Source of the DNA: Cryptomeria japonica
Taxonomy: Eukaryota; Streptophyta; Pinopsida; Cupressales; Cupressaceae
DNA length: 64,000 bases
Direction: 5' to 3'
NCBI RefSeq assembly: GCF_030272615.1
Contig: NC_081413.1
Location: forward strand, 98,333,239-98,397,238
A model generated the notes under the pieces. It saw only the letters and a list, made by a program, of their open reading frames with translations, made no database searches and was not told the origin of the DNA. Made by a program: the position numbers and the translations under genes. Position 1 is the stretch's first letter, and every line of letters begins with the position of its first letter. Positions 10,412 through 22,015 of this stretch are shown piece by piece.

Positions 10412-13400
10412 ATGGCACCTAAGATCCAAGATCCCATTGTTGTCAATAATGTTGAAAATCCCTCACTAAAATACTATTTGACTCCCAAAGTTGCACCTAA
10501 ACCAGATGACAAAACCACATTTTCACTCATCCCAGATAGAGTGTTATTAGTCGAGGATGTGAGATTCTTCACTAAATGTCATGCTGAAGAACTCAGTCAT
10601 GTTGAAATCAAAGACACCTATGATGAATTATGCACAAATGGTAAATTGAATAGCAAGTATGAGCACATCAAGATGAAGGGATTAACTGAAGCCCTAACCT
10701 ATCCCCGTGTGTTCAAACCCCAATGGGTCAAGTTTGTTCTGAGTAGAGTTCACGATGATTTCATGTGGTTAGAGGAGCAACCATTTAAGATTACCAAGGA
10801 AATCATTCATCTCATTACTAGTTACCCTATTTATGATCATGCTCGAGCCCAAAAGATGATATCACAGAAGGAATTGATCAATTTAACAGGAGTGGAATCA
10901 AATTGCAAAGGATTGAAATTGAACAATGTCACTGATGCAGAACTAAAATTTGCCATTAGAGTAATAGGTTACTGTTTCTTCCAATTGGCAAGGGAAAATA
11001 GTGTACCCTGTGTAGCAGTAGACCTAGCATATAAAATTGTGAAAAAGGAAATGAAAATTGATCTTTGTGAGGTGTTGCTGAAAAACCTGTTTGAGAATCT
11101 GAAAACCATTAGGAAGCCAAAGAAGAACAACTCGGCTAATACACTAAAGTTTGGATCACTACTTGTATGCATGTTTTTCTATTTTGAAAAATTCTTTCCA
11201 TCATTCGGTAAAGTTGTTTGGGAACTACACCGACCAATCACCCATTAGATCAATGACTTCATCAAGAAGTTAGGTGATAATTTTAATGATATTATGGATG
11301 ATTACTTCAGAAAATTTCAAGAGAAAATGCATAACAGGTACCGGATTCCACCCTAGCTAGTGGAGAAATACAAAAATGACATATGTTTTGAAGTAGACAC
11401 TGATTACTGTTATGTGAATGTTGTGGAACCAAGGACTCAATCTTTGTCACCAATGGGTTACAAGATTGATTTTGACAACACACAATAGCAAATTGATGCA
11501 TTTCTTATATTACCAAGGCATGCTACCGAGCTGAGGTATGGAACCTATGAAGAAGTAAAGGAAAAAGTAAAGATGAGCATTGTAGTACCCAAAGCTACAA
11601 GAAAGGCAACAAGGATGATAAAGGCATTATCGGAGAAATTTGGAGAAGATTCTTCCTCCACACCTGTCAAAGCCACTTTAGCCATTACCGAAGAGGAATC
11701 TGAAGCTAACATTGAGCACCGAATTGCCTAAGGGAAAAGTGTTGAAAAGAAAGAAACTGGATTCATCAAAGGCCTCACTGACTCCACCAGCAAAGCAACC
11801 TAACACTAGAGCATCTGCAGCTTCACCAAGTAAGAAAGAAAAGAGTGTTATTGTTCCTAAGGTTACAAAAACTTACAAGAAAACTACTCGGAGACTCATT
11901 TTGGCAAAAGAGTCTAGCGACACCGAATCTGAGGATGCTAGCAAATTTCAGATTGTCAACAGCAAGAAGATAAATGTACATAGTGTTGAAATTTTCTCTG
12001 CTAATCTGAAAGAATATGGTGGATTTGGAGGATTTAGATATGTTAAGTATGAAACCAGAAATAATGATGAAAAGAGACAAATTGAAGAAGCTATCATCTG
12101 CACACTTCCAAAATTCTGGTTGGCTCCATTGGAACTATCTAAGTCACTTCCAAATGAATTATATTTACATATTGACAATAGGTGGAAGTATGCAATGGAC
12201 TTGGAGAAATAGATCGGAGAATGAAGTCTAGTACATCTCTTTCCTAACATGTCAGTAGCTAAAATAAAGGAACATCTAACAACCTACAACTCAAAGTTTC
12301 TCGTCAAACAAAGAGCCTTAAAACTAATGAATGGGCTGATATTGAAGTAGAAAATGAGACAAAAGAAAAGTGGCAGGAAATCTTTAAAATCAAGGATGCT
12401 GGTGAGCAAGCTATAGTTGAAATTGTTGATGTCACCGAGCAAGATCCTGATGTTACCGAGTGAGACCCTGCTGACACCATTCAAATAGATGAAGATATTA
12501 TGGATACAAAGGCACTGGAATAGGAAATTATGGAAGGCAATGCATATGCAAAACTTGTATCATGTGAATCAGTCTTGGAACAAGTTCAGCCTTATCCACC
12601 AGTCAATCAACCTGTCTCAACCGAAACCCCTCAGGATATGGATCAAGACACCGAAGGTCACAAGTCTACAGCAGGAGAAGGTACTACTCAAGAATAGATG
12701 TATCAAGCACCTTCTAGCACTGAAAATGTTGTAACTAAGACATGAAGTACTGAGACACCAAATGACTCTACAGAGGCTAAACAAACCGACCAAAGTTTTG
12801 CCTCTACCGAGCAACCCATCGAGGGTCATCAAGCCTCACAAGCCATTGTCTTAGTTCCATCGATGAAAGGTAAAGAAAAGAAGATGAAAAAGCATAGTTT
12901 TAAAGTTGATTTGTCAAAACCAATAGTGTTGCCCAATGTAGACATATCAAAATTAAAGGGGCAAGCACTCATTGATTTCGGTGAACTATGCAAAGTAAAG
13001 GCCGAACAAGAGAAGCAAATGGTGATTCAAAGGAAAAATAAAGTACTTCAGAAGGTGAAAGCACTCTTAATAGATATGGTACCTGAAGCTACAATGTCAA
13101 TAGATGCATCCATCCACATTCAATTGGATGAACTCCTAACAAAGATAGAGACATCTGGAGTAGATGCATCGGAATATTTGAGCAAGCTAAAAGATAAGGA
13201 GCTAACTGCAAAAATGATAGAAGAGGTACAAAAAGCTATAGCTATTAGCAAAATTAAACTTGTCAAATTTATTGCTGAGTTGACTCCTCAACTCAAGCAC
13301 ATTCATTATTTATTTCAGAAACTCTGTACATTTTCTTTATTCATTAAAGACATCAAAAATAAAATGGAAGCAATTGAGAAAGAGATCACCGATCTCTGAA

Positions 13401-13759
13401 ATAAGTTGACCACAGAGTCCAATTCAATTCAGAATTTTTATACAAAGTTACAAAAGCTCATGGCTCAACAATTGAACCTAAGAAATGAAGAACACAAGAT
13501 CAGGACGGACAAAATGACACTTCAAACATTATTTCTTCCTCATCTTTCATCCGTCCAAGAACAAATCAACCGAGCCACCTCCTTATCTACTACACAAGAG
13601 GGAAGCACTTTAGATGGCTTAATATCATTATTGGCTGACATTCAAGCCCATAATTCTTTAATGGACAGTGTAAAGGATGCCCTCTCTGTCGCTCTCACTG
13701 AAGCACGGACCAAGTACAAATCCATTTTTGACCAGTTGCCACCACCAAATGGTAACTAA
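10412..13759 (+). pseudogene. Large unrecognised ORF carried by the 8-kb element
   Basis: Starts MAPKIQDPIVVNNVENPSL in good plant context. It stays open for 278 codons to 11248, then continues through stops near 11249, 11354 and 11487. It shifts frame near 11712, is open again to 12212, becomes broken to 12862, and is open at 12863-13399 and 13406-13759. The intact ancestor would be about 1,100 residues. The N-terminal third looks globular (FKPQWVKFVLSRVHDDFMWL; CFFQLARENSVPCVAVDL). The middle is Ser/Thr/Glu-rich and low complexity; the C-terminal third is Lys/Glu/Leu-rich and helical. No pol, protease or transposase motif is seen. It occupies the place where Sirevirus-like elements carry an envelope-like gene, but I cannot assign it. 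A captured host gene is also possible. Confidence 0.6.
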
Positions 13760-14107
13760 GTCTTTATGTTTGTCAAAAAGGGGGAGTGATACAGTATTAG
13801 GGGAGTAATATATTATTCAAAGAAAAAGGAGTATAGTATACAGGGGGAGTATACTGAGTAGAGTAAGCAGAGTACCCAAGAGTAGTAAACAAAATAGTAA
13901 GCAAAGCACAAGTGCAACACACAGAACATTGATCACCAAGCATGCAAAATCAGAGTTTTGTATAGTATATTGATAAGGGGAGTATATCTAGATTTACTAT
14001 TTCATTGACTATTGTATATACTATCAATATAGTCAAATTTTGCAAGTATATAGATTATTGAGTTATAACATTGAAAGTAGTTTTTTTCAAACATCTCAAC
14101 TAATGTC

Positions 14108-14119
14108 AAAAGGGGAGAT
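14108..14119 (+). promoter_or_regulatory. Polypurine tract of the 8-kb element
   Basis: AAAAGGGGAGAT-type purine run directly before the TGTTACTACTT of the right LTR, as expected for plus-strand priming. An earlier AAAAAGGGGGAGTGAT at about 13774 is a second purine tract in the 3' leader. Confidence 0.8.
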
Positions 14120-15292
14120 TGTTACTACTTATTAAGTTGCCATTAGTTTTATGTTCAAAGTTACTCTATATACTCTAGTCAGTTATCTCTATTGAAATAT
14201 TCAGTTGGTATGCACAGTCTAGTCGGTTATAGAAGAAAGTAGTCTCAGAGCGTAGTATACACCGGGCTATCTACCGAGTATCATTCCATGTCTACTGAGC
14301 AGCAAAGATGACACACCACGTTGATATACACCGAGTGAAACGTGTTACCAGATTCATTGAACCTAGACATACATATGGAAACGTGTTACAAGATCAAGGA
14401 ACATAGAACCATTATCACATTGGAAATTGTACTTAAAGATTGTGTATGATTTTGAGGTCATCTAACCAATGAAATATTTTGCATGGTTATTCATTCAATA
14501 AAAATGTTTGTAAGATCGAAGCAATGAATGGATCACCAACATAAGAGATCTATTTATACAACATGGATTAAGATCAGAAATATACATGTAGCATGACAGA
14601 AAGGAAGATATAGAAATATATGAAGCAAGACATGTGAAAGCACCAAGTGTTATGACTGTCGCTGAGAAGGATTTCAGAGAATAGTCAAAGAATAGAGTAA
14701 ATAGAAGGGTTTACCGAGTTACTATATGGGTTGCTGAGGTATGCTATAATCAAGGTAATCTTATTCTGAGCACATAGAATCTGCTATAGCATTCTAGATG
14801 TAAAGTTGCAGATATTTGTAATGATTTTATTGTAATGTTTTGAAGTTGTAAGAGAAACCTTTAACGAGGTAAAAGACTCTAATCAAGTTTATAAATTGTA
14901 AAGCCTCTAACCAGGTGCAACATTTAGATTAAGTGTTGTAAAATCCTTTAGCAAGGTAGATCTAACAGATATTGATACTCCTAACAAGGTAAGCTATTAG
15001 AAATAGCTAAACATGTAGCTCTAACCGAGCAACCTTTATTATTACAGTAGTGAAGTTGTGGGTGCCATCCCCATCGCTTTTTTTCTCTCTAACCAAGAGT
15101 TTTTGTGTAACCAAAATATAAGTGTTATGGAGTGAATCATGTATGATTGTTATCTATTTGTTTTAGCTTTATATTATGTTACTGCACTATTCAGTTTATA
15201 TATAACAGCAAAGTTATTGTTGAAGAAATTTTTTGAAGTACTAATTCACCCCTCCCCTCTCAGTACATTAGCTTTCCATATTGGGCCTAACA
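14120..15292 (+). repeat. 3' LTR of the 8-kb element
   Basis: Pairs with 7243-8417 from TGTTACTACTT to GGGCCTAACA. Differences are scattered substitutions plus small indels, so insertion is not very recent. Confidence 0.93.
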
Positions 15293-15297
15293 AATAG
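15293..15297. repeat. 5-bp target duplication AATAG (right copy)
   Basis: Exact match to 7238-7242. The minus-strand RNase H frame ends ELNYTP on this side and resumes on the far side of the insertion. Confidence 0.93.
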
Positions 15298-16350
15298 GTG
15301 TGTAATTGAGTTCATAGCCAACTAGTGTGCGAGAAATGTAGTATGCAGCACACTCTTTCCCTTCTACATTGTGTTAAGCCATTAGTACTCCCAATGTTGT
15401 ATTAGTTGCTGAGATATAGAGTAATAAAGGTTTACTCGGATCCGGTGGGATCAATAATGGTGTATTCATGAGATAGTCCTTAAGCATTTGGAATGCTTGC
15501 TGGCATTTGGTATCCCATTAAAAGCGGAAGTTTTTGTGTAATAAGTGTGTAAAGGGTGACACTTATCTGCCAGTTGTGCAATGAATCTTCGGATGGATTG
15601 TAGCCGCCCTTGTAATGTCCTTAGCACAATGATGTTCCTTGGAGGTGGCATGTCCATGATTGCTTTGACCTTTGCTGGGTCAACCTCAATGCCTTTGCTT
15701 GAGATAATGTATCATAGAAGTTTCCCCAAGGTTACTCCAAAGACACATTTCTTTGGGTTGAGTCAAACATTATATTGTTCCAGTCTGTCAAATATTTTGT
15801 CTAATATGTCCAGATGACCTTCTCTTGTGAGTGATTTTGCCAATAAGATTGACATAATCTTCCATTATGGTAATGTATTATATCATGAAAGATGGTTGTC
15901 ATTTCTCTTTGATAGGTCGCTCCTACATTCTTTAGATCGAAAGGCATTACATTCTAGCAGTATGTTCCCCATGGACATGTGAAGGCTATATTATGTTGAT
16001 CCTCTAGTGCAATCTTTATCTGGTTGTACCCTGGAAATCCATCCATGAGAGAAAGCATGGCATGTCCTGTTGTTAGGTCTACGATTATGTCAATGTTTGG
16101 TAGGGGGAAGTCATCTTTAGGGCATGCCTTGTTTAGATCTTTGAAGCTAGTATAGATACAGATGCCCCCATTGGGTTTGCCAACATGCACAATATTGGAT
16201 ATCCAATCTGCATAATCAATTGGTCTAATAAAACCAACATCTAGGAGTTTCTTAATTTTTGCTTTGACTAGTATCGCAATCTAGGGGTTCATCTTGTGAA
16301 GATTCTATTTGATAGGCTTGGATCCTTCTATGATGGTGAGGTGATGCATG
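15298..16350 (-). pseudogene. Tat reverse transcriptase and RNase H start
   Basis: Minus-strand motifs in order: NGGICIYTSFKDLNKACPKD near 16140-16175 (RT domain 2), DFPLPNIDIIVD, MLSLMDGFPGYNQIKIA near 16000-16060, FTCPWGTYC, then thumb/connection QGRLQSIRRFIAQL near 15570-15620, and RNase H start LLLYISATNTTLGVLM near 15400-15435. The catalytic YVDD box near 15855 reads YVNL, so the polymerase centre is destroyed. There are frameshifts around 15950, 15830 and 15660, plus an in-frame stop in the RNase H start. Confidence 0.8.
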
Positions 16351-16399
16351 ACCAAATCCGGATCAAGACCGAGCATGTCTGCATATGACCATGCAAAGT

Positions 16400-17620
16400 T
16401 GATCTAACGCTTCTGGAAGAATTTGACAAACTTAAGTTGTTCCTTTGGAGTTAAAAGAGATGCCAGATGTATGTGGCGAGGAGTTTCAAGAGTCCCCATG
16501 TTGTATTCTTTTGTTTCTTCAATAAGGATTGTTGATCATTCCTGCTATGTACTAGAGGGGAGGATGTCAAACCTTTCATCCTCAGGCACCTCAAAGAGGT
16601 TTTCACCATGGGATACGCTCTCTCTTTTTACTTTTTTGGGATCAAACAATGCCACAGTGTGGTTTTCACTGGAATATCCATGTTTTATTGTTATATTTTT
16701 GCAGCTGAAAGGTTTGGCATCTACTCCAAAGTATGTTGCACTATTAAGTTCAATGGCGAATCCAGCTTTGTGATCCCCGCTTGGTATGTTATCCTGTAGT
16801 TCCAAAAAGTCAATGATTGCCTCATCATTTTGGAAATGGTCAAGATATGGGAGATTAGGTTGGTTCCATTTGATGAGTTTAGGAAGGATAATGGGCATTA
16901 CCTCATCGATCAAGTTAAGTTCATGAGATGTTTCAGTGAGGGTCAAGACATTGTGGTGAAGGTCATTGATGGTACTCTCCCTGTCAGAATCAGGCATAGG
17001 ATGTGACGTAGAGTCTGTGGAAGATGTTTCTAGTTTAGGAACCCAAGAGGTCTTTATCTATGCTTCTCCCTAAATAGGGATGTCTTTGCAAGGTGGAGGT
17101 AGTGAGGTGTCTTCCTCATCTAAAGTATTAAGCTAGACAAAATCAAATTCCCACTCATGTGAGTTATTCTCTAAGTCATTTTCTAGTATTTGATTAATAT
17201 ACCATACTAGGATTTCCTTTGAGTTAAATACTGCAGGTGTGATCGGTTGATGTACCATTGTAGATGAAATGATCAGTGGTGCAGGAAGGATTATGGGGAT
17301 CAACGAATCTGATATGAGGAGTATTGATGTTATTGAATCTGTTGCTTCTGCTGGAATTGTCATTGTTGTTTGTACTACTGGGGATTCTAATATTGATAAT
17401 GGTGCTATTGATTCAATTGCTACTACTGAGGGGGTTGCTGGTTTGATTGGTGGGATGATTGGTGTTGTGGATGTTATTGCTGGGATGTTCAACTGTATTG
17501 GAGTTATTGGTGTGGTTCTTGGTGCTATTGATATAATCAAAGGTGACCTCTTTATGTTTGTAGTAGGCTGATATAGAGGTTTGTTGGGTTTCGCTATGAA
17601 TCTGAGTTTAGGAAGAATAT
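16400..17620 (-). pseudogene. Protease-to-RT linker of the Tat element
   Basis: Two open blocks at 16545-16997 and 17133-17540 read low-complexity polyprotein. The first is acidic and polar (ELNSATYFGVDAKPFSCKNI; ENLFEVPEDERFDILPSS). The second is Ile/Pro/Thr/Ala-rich with no catalytic motif. Position between protease and RT matches the long, poorly conserved linker of Tat/Ogre-type elements. No independent function is claimed. Confidence 0.6.
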
Positions 17621-17666
17621 CCTTTTGAAAGCCTAATCTAGTTTTATCTTTAGGCTTTAATTTCAG

Positions 17667-18749
17667 CTACAACAGCTCATGTCGTCCTTGGTTGTAAGGT
17701 CCCAAAGCACTCTGACCATCATAACACATTATTTGCATAATGAGAAGGCATTTTCCATATTGATATGTGCAAAGATTAGCTTGTGGGATGTCCATGGTGA
17801 TAGGGTCTTTATAGATCCATTCTGCTAAGTCTTCATCTCTGGTCTCTTCTTCTTGACTCTTTCTAAGGATGAAAGGCATCAAAGTGCATACTAGCTTGAC
17901 CAATGGTGTTTGAAGTAACCTTTGAGGTTTACCTCGAGTTCTTGAAGAAGTGGGTGGTTGCCCAACACAAAAGAGTTGGCTTAGATTGTACTCTCCAGGA
18001 CCTTCCTCTGCCATTTTCATCTTTAACTTCTCTTTCTTGGGTATAGTGGTGTTTAAACTAGAAAGAGAGGTTGGACTAACGTATGAGGTGGATGAGATGG
18101 CTTCTCTATTGTTGGGAACGGTAGTCTCTGGTTGATGATTTATATTGTGACAATATGCAAAAGGATTTGCATCACCCAAGATTGTAATTTCTACACCATT
18201 ATGAGGAAATTCAATACACTGGTGGTAGATGGATGGAACGACTTGCATGGCGTGTATCCAAGGTCTTCCTAACAATAAATTATATGGTAGAGGAAGGTCC
18301 AAAACTTGACATATGATGTGATTCACCATTGGGCCCACTCAGTTTGGTAGCATAAATGCTCCTTTGGATGAACGCTCTGCATCATCATAAGCTTTTATGG
18401 TTATCTTTTTGCAGGGATTTATTGATTCAACTACATACCCCAATGTTGTGACCAATTGTAGTGTACAGATATTTAGGCCTACTCCATTGTCGATCAAGAC
18501 TTGCTTTATTCTATGTTGGTTTATAAATCCTTCTATATGGAGTGAGGCATTATGAGGTTGCTGGAAGGATGTATTGTCACGTTCCGAGAAAGTGAGACAT
18601 GGTGATGACCTTAGATTTCCAACCATAGCTTCGAATTGGTCTGTATTTAGATTTGCAGGGACTGACACCTCTTGGAGAGCTTGATCCAAGATTGTTTTAT
18701 GAGATGGGGATAGGTGCAAAATCTCTAAGATGGAGATAAGTGCAGACAT
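17667..18749 (-). pseudogene. Tat aspartic protease region
   Basis: 18339-18749 reads HRIKQVLIDNGVGLNICTL, where the retroviral-type protease motif D-(S/T)-G appears as D-N-G, followed by ITIKAYDDAERSSKGAFMLP. After a stop, 17667-18338 continues with YNLLLGRPWIHAMQVVPSIY, the conserved C-terminal protease block of Ty3 elements, then a hydrophilic linker. The protease would cleave the gag-pol polyprotein. The Asn in the active-site triad suggests loss of function. Confidence 0.8.
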
Positions 18750-19239
18750 CTTATCTAACTATTCCACGATGTTATACTACATTGGGATGGAAGATGTGCC
18801 TTGTGGAGTTGCTTTGATGGTGATCTTACTGCAAGGTGTAACAACATTGCAGGTAGGGTTTTGATTTTTGATGGTAATGGTTGCAATTTGTTCATTGGAC
18901 TCATATAGGTGATTCACAGTGTAATTATAGGTGGCTCGCATATAATCAGTGGTATCTATGTTTTTCCCTGAAGTGGAAGGACCCCTTTGATCTTGTGATG
19001 GAAGTGGATTCTTAAACATAAGATGATCATTATTTGTTATTTTTGGGTTGTGTCCTTCAATTTAAATCTCACCTCTGTCAATGAGATCCTGAATAAGATC
19101 TTTCATTCTGTGACAACTGCTTGTTTTATGCCCTTTCCCTTGATGGAATTCGCAATGTTCATTTTCCCTCCACCATGAAGGTTTGACCTATGGTTCGTAA
19201 TTGGATGTTTTTGGTAAATTCACCAGATTTGAAGAGACC
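18750..19239 (-). pseudogene. Tat gag C-terminus with zinc knuckle
   Basis: Near 19110-19160 the minus strand reads CEFHQGKGHKTSSC, a CX2HX4HX4C-type knuckle, followed by RMKDLIQDLIDRGEI, the helix that follows it in Tat gag. Downstream to 18777 is a polar segment (NQNPTCNVVTPCSKITIKA). The frame upstream of the knuckle is cut at 19243 and resumes in frame at 48170 on the other side of the TIR transposon. One stop lies between the cut and the knuckle. Confidence 0.8.
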
Positions 19240-19243
19240 AACT
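19240..19243. repeat. 4-bp target duplication AACT (left copy)
   Basis: AACT directly precedes GGGTAAGTG; the same AACT follows CACTTACCC at 48170-48173. Collapsing the two copies restores an uninterrupted Tat gag frame across the junction, which confirms both the boundaries and the length of the duplication. Confidence 0.85.
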
Positions 19244-19282
19244 GGGTAAGTGTACCAAGATGGTGAACAGAAAAGTGGCCAC
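19244..19282 (+). repeat. Left terminal inverted repeat
   Basis: GGGTAAGTG, one variable base, then ACCAAGATGGTGAACA and AAAAGTGGCCAC. The right end read inward gives the same order with one base different at position 10, a G/A change after GAACA, and a short insertion before AGTGGTCAC. Confidence 0.88.
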
Positions 19283-19300
19283 ATGCCAAAAAAAAAACAA

Positions 19301-19329
19301 TTTTTCATAACCCGTGTGGGTTCTAAAAT
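19301..19329. repeat. Subterminal CATAACCCG motif, left end
   Basis: TTCATAACCCGTGTGGGTT lies about 60 bases inside the left end. It is an imperfect copy of the palindromic motif found three or four times near the right end (47139-47308) and at 43601-43634. Subterminal repeats of this sort often bind transposase in large plant DNA transposons. Confidence 0.65.
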
Positions 19330-19471
19330 TTCTTTTGTGTAGGCCATGGGTTTTGGCCATTTTCAACACCAAAACTCGTGGAACAACAGCAAGGAGAAGC
19401 CAACAAAGCATCGAACCACATGAGTTTGCACCTATTTTTTATTTTTCCATCATCGAAAGCAATTTTCAATA

Positions 19472-20779
19472 ATGGCACCCCGTCGAACAGGTAAGATTTG
19501 ATTTGTTTGATTATTTTTCTTTACATTTTAATTAAATTAGGGTTTTTTAATTGATTTAAGTTTTGTTTTTATTAATTTGATGTCAAATTCTTCAAGCAAT
19601 CCCCAAAAATGAAATAGATAACAAAGACCTCCTCTTGCACAAGCAACACAAAAAAACCCTATTAACATTGCACAAGAGCAACAAGAAAACCCTCAAAATC
19701 CTAAAAATGTTTCTCCTCAACAACCACCACCACCCCGAAACCCTCCACGTCCTCTATTAGATCATGTAGATGTCACACAAGAGGATCTCATCAATCGGCT
19801 TACACAAAATAGTGCCCAAATTTCTATATCAATGAATAGGTTGAGGACCTCTAGGCTTGAGCACCACTCAACCCTTGCCAGAACACTAGAAACAATGGCT
19901 AATAGTGCAAATGAAGTATCTATGGAGGTTACAAAATGGGGCTCATGGAGGGATAGATGTTGAACATTTTATGTGGATGGGTTGTCATATGATCAAGTGA
20001 AGAAAAAGGGCATAGTTAAAGCTAACATATGTGCTCTTTTCACCGATCCTATTACAAGTAACAACCTAGAACTAAATACGACTCGGTTTCCTATACATTG
20101 GTGTGTTCACGCTAGGTTGAAAGATGCTTTTTGGGATAGGTGGTACATGGTCTTTGACCAACCACCTTGTAATAATTGGGAGGTGCCTCTATATTTTTTG
20201 AGAAAGTTGTATTGTGAGTTTATCCTTGGCGAGAAGCCAAATTACTTTGACATCCGACAATTTCAGGGTAGAGGAAGAGGCTCTGCATAGGATAGACCTG
20301 GGGCCCATAGGGTGGTAGATCCACAACATAGGAGGTGTACAACTCCTAAACCCATGGTTCATGTCATTTTCCCTATATCCTTGAAGAAGTCTATGGAATT
20401 ACAAACTCTTCAGGAAGATGCATCATTGATTGATGTCATTGTTCAACATGGCACACAGCTGGTCAGAGCAGAGGATGTACCAGCACCTACAACACCTCTT
20501 TCATCAGTGACACCTCCTTCATCAGTAGCACCTCCTTCCTTAGTGACACCTCCTTCATCAGCAACACCTCATGCATCATTTGGCATGAGCCAGCCCATTC
20601 AGCATATGTGCCCCACCTGCCAGGGTGTATGTTCTGGTGTAGACACTGACGTAGACAAGAATGTTGGGACATCTCATTCATGTACATGTTGTGAGAGTAG
20701 ATGCCATTCTTCCACTGCAGAGGATGTGACCCTCACCGATGAATTGCTCAATATGTTGTACCCTCTTTATCAGACACGG
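19472..20779 (+). pseudogene. Plus-strand transposon gene A, 5' exons
   Basis: ATG at 19472 opens a 19-nt exon (MAPRRT) with donor GTAAGA at 19491. The main exon is open from about 19622 to 20779: a Gln/Pro-rich start (QENPQNPKN, QQPPPPRNPPRP), a helical part (VTQEDLINRLTQNSAQISIS), then a globular-looking part from 19973 (NTTRFPIHWCVHARLKDAFW; CNNWEVPLYFLRKLYCEFIL), a Ser/Thr/Pro repeat (four PPSS-type units near 20500-20570), and a Cys cluster (CPTCQGVC, CTCCESRC). TGA at 19961 and TAG at 20288 interrupt it. I do not recognise the family. Its position 230 bases inside the TIR marks it as transposon cargo or an accessory protein. The acceptor of the main exon is uncertain by about 30 bases. 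Confidence 0.6.
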
Positions 20780-20895
20780 GTGTGTTTAATTCTGTTTATG
20801 ACATGTTATCAATTAAGTGACTAAATCTTATAAAAAGAAATAAATTTTTATTTTTAGAATAATTTAAAGTGACATATAAATAAAATGCATTGTAG

Positions 20896-22012
20896 GGTGC
20901 AACAGGTGGTGGGAGTACACCACATACTATTCAGTCGACTCCATGGTCACGAGTAGTTTCGCCACTAGAGGTAAAGATTTGTAAATTTGTTAAAAATATA
21001 ATAATACATTGGAATCAAAATATATTTTGTTAATTATATGTATCATTACTTGATATTTTGTAGGGCTTATCAGTGACTGAGATGTCCCAAATTGATGATA
21101 TCACGCTTTTAGCCATTGACTTTGGCCAAGATAGCTATGCGGTGCTATTTAGATTTATATATGTTTGACTTAAGTGCTATATTAAATACATGCTCTTTTC
21201 CCTTATGTGAATTTTTTCCATTAGTTTACCCCACCTGCCTCGAGGACATCTCGTATGAGAAAGCCATCCTCTAGCACTCCGAGGCAAAAAAAGATATCCT
21301 CTCAGACACCCAAACGACAGAAGGTAATTCACTACAATTTAAATTCAATTGTTGAAATGTATTATGATTAAACATGTATATGTAGATATTGATAAATGAA
21401 CTTAATTTATTTGTTCTATATACAAAAACATATGGGGTTTACGGAATTAATGAATGCACCTGATGTCGATGAGGTTCAACAGAGGGAAGAGGTGATATCT
21501 TCATATTCACTTTGGATTGCATTCTTGCTTATTCGAAATAACTAAATCCTTTTATGTCTATATCATATGTTATCATTTTTCATACAGGAAATGGTAATAG
21601 CTGCATCAGATTCAACTAGGCCTCCTAAGGTTATAGGAGAACTATACGAGGCTTCGGTGTGCATTTTTTCAACATATGTTAAAAATATTTGTTTTATCTA
21701 GTTTCTCAACAACTTTAGGCTATTAACTTGTATGATTGTCTTTAAACTATTACAAGCCCCTTCCAAACTTCCTACTATTATTCTACCATTCCATTTTAGT
21801 AGAAGTCCTACACGTATATTATGGGATCCAACATGACCAAGGCACAAGGTATGTTTGTCTTAGATCAACTCGTTTTCACTAAGTCCACAACGGAGTTGAA
21901 ACCGTCTAGTTAACTCCTTTTGGATCACTTACCATGGATATAGGAAATGATTGTAACTGATTCATCTATGACTTTACCTCCTACGACCACAACACATCCA
22001 TCTGAGGCTCTA
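20896..22012 (+). pseudogene. Gene A phase-0 micro-exons
   Basis: Short exons follow with GT-AG borders and codon-complete (phase-0) junctions: 20896-20970 (25 codons, STPHTIQSTPWSRVVSPLE), 21064-21141 (26 codons, GLSVTEMSQIDDITLL), 21225-21323 (33 codons, basic, SRMRKPSSSTPRQKK and QTPKRQK), about 21432-21491 (MGFTELMNAPDVDEVQQREE; acceptor lost), 21588-21656 (EMVIAASDSTRPPKV), possibly 21800-21849, and 21944-22012 (EMIVTDSSMTLPPTTTTHPS). The exons at 21588 and 21944 are both 23 codons, start EM(V/I), and look like duplicates. The basic Ser/Thr segment could be a nuclear signal. The next intron was hit by copia 1 three bases after its donor began. Confidence 0.65.
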
Positions 22013-22015
22013 GTA

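Larger units (their letters stand above)
7243..15292 (+). mobile_element. 8,050-bp non-autonomous LTR retrotransposon (LARD-like)
   Basis: Near-identical LTRs (7243-8417 and 14120-15292) start TGTTACTACTT and end GGGCCTAACA. A primer site follows the first LTR, a purine tract precedes the second, and a perfect AATAG duplication flanks the whole. The 5.7-kb interior has a coiled-coil/zinc-knuckle gag-like region and a long degenerate ORF, but no protease, integrase, reverse transcriptase or RNase H motif on either strand. It must have moved using enzymes from a copia relative; its LTR ends and primer site resemble those of the copia elements elsewhere in the window. LARD describes such large non-autonomous elements, though this one retains coding sequence. 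Confidence 0.9.

Noticed and set aside
16423-16799. Plus-strand frames with hydrophobic stretches
   Set aside because: Opposite strand of the Tat pol linker; no independent support.
17269-17571. Plus-strand 100-codon frame
   Set aside because: Antisense shadow of the Ile/Pro/Thr-rich Tat linker on the minus strand.
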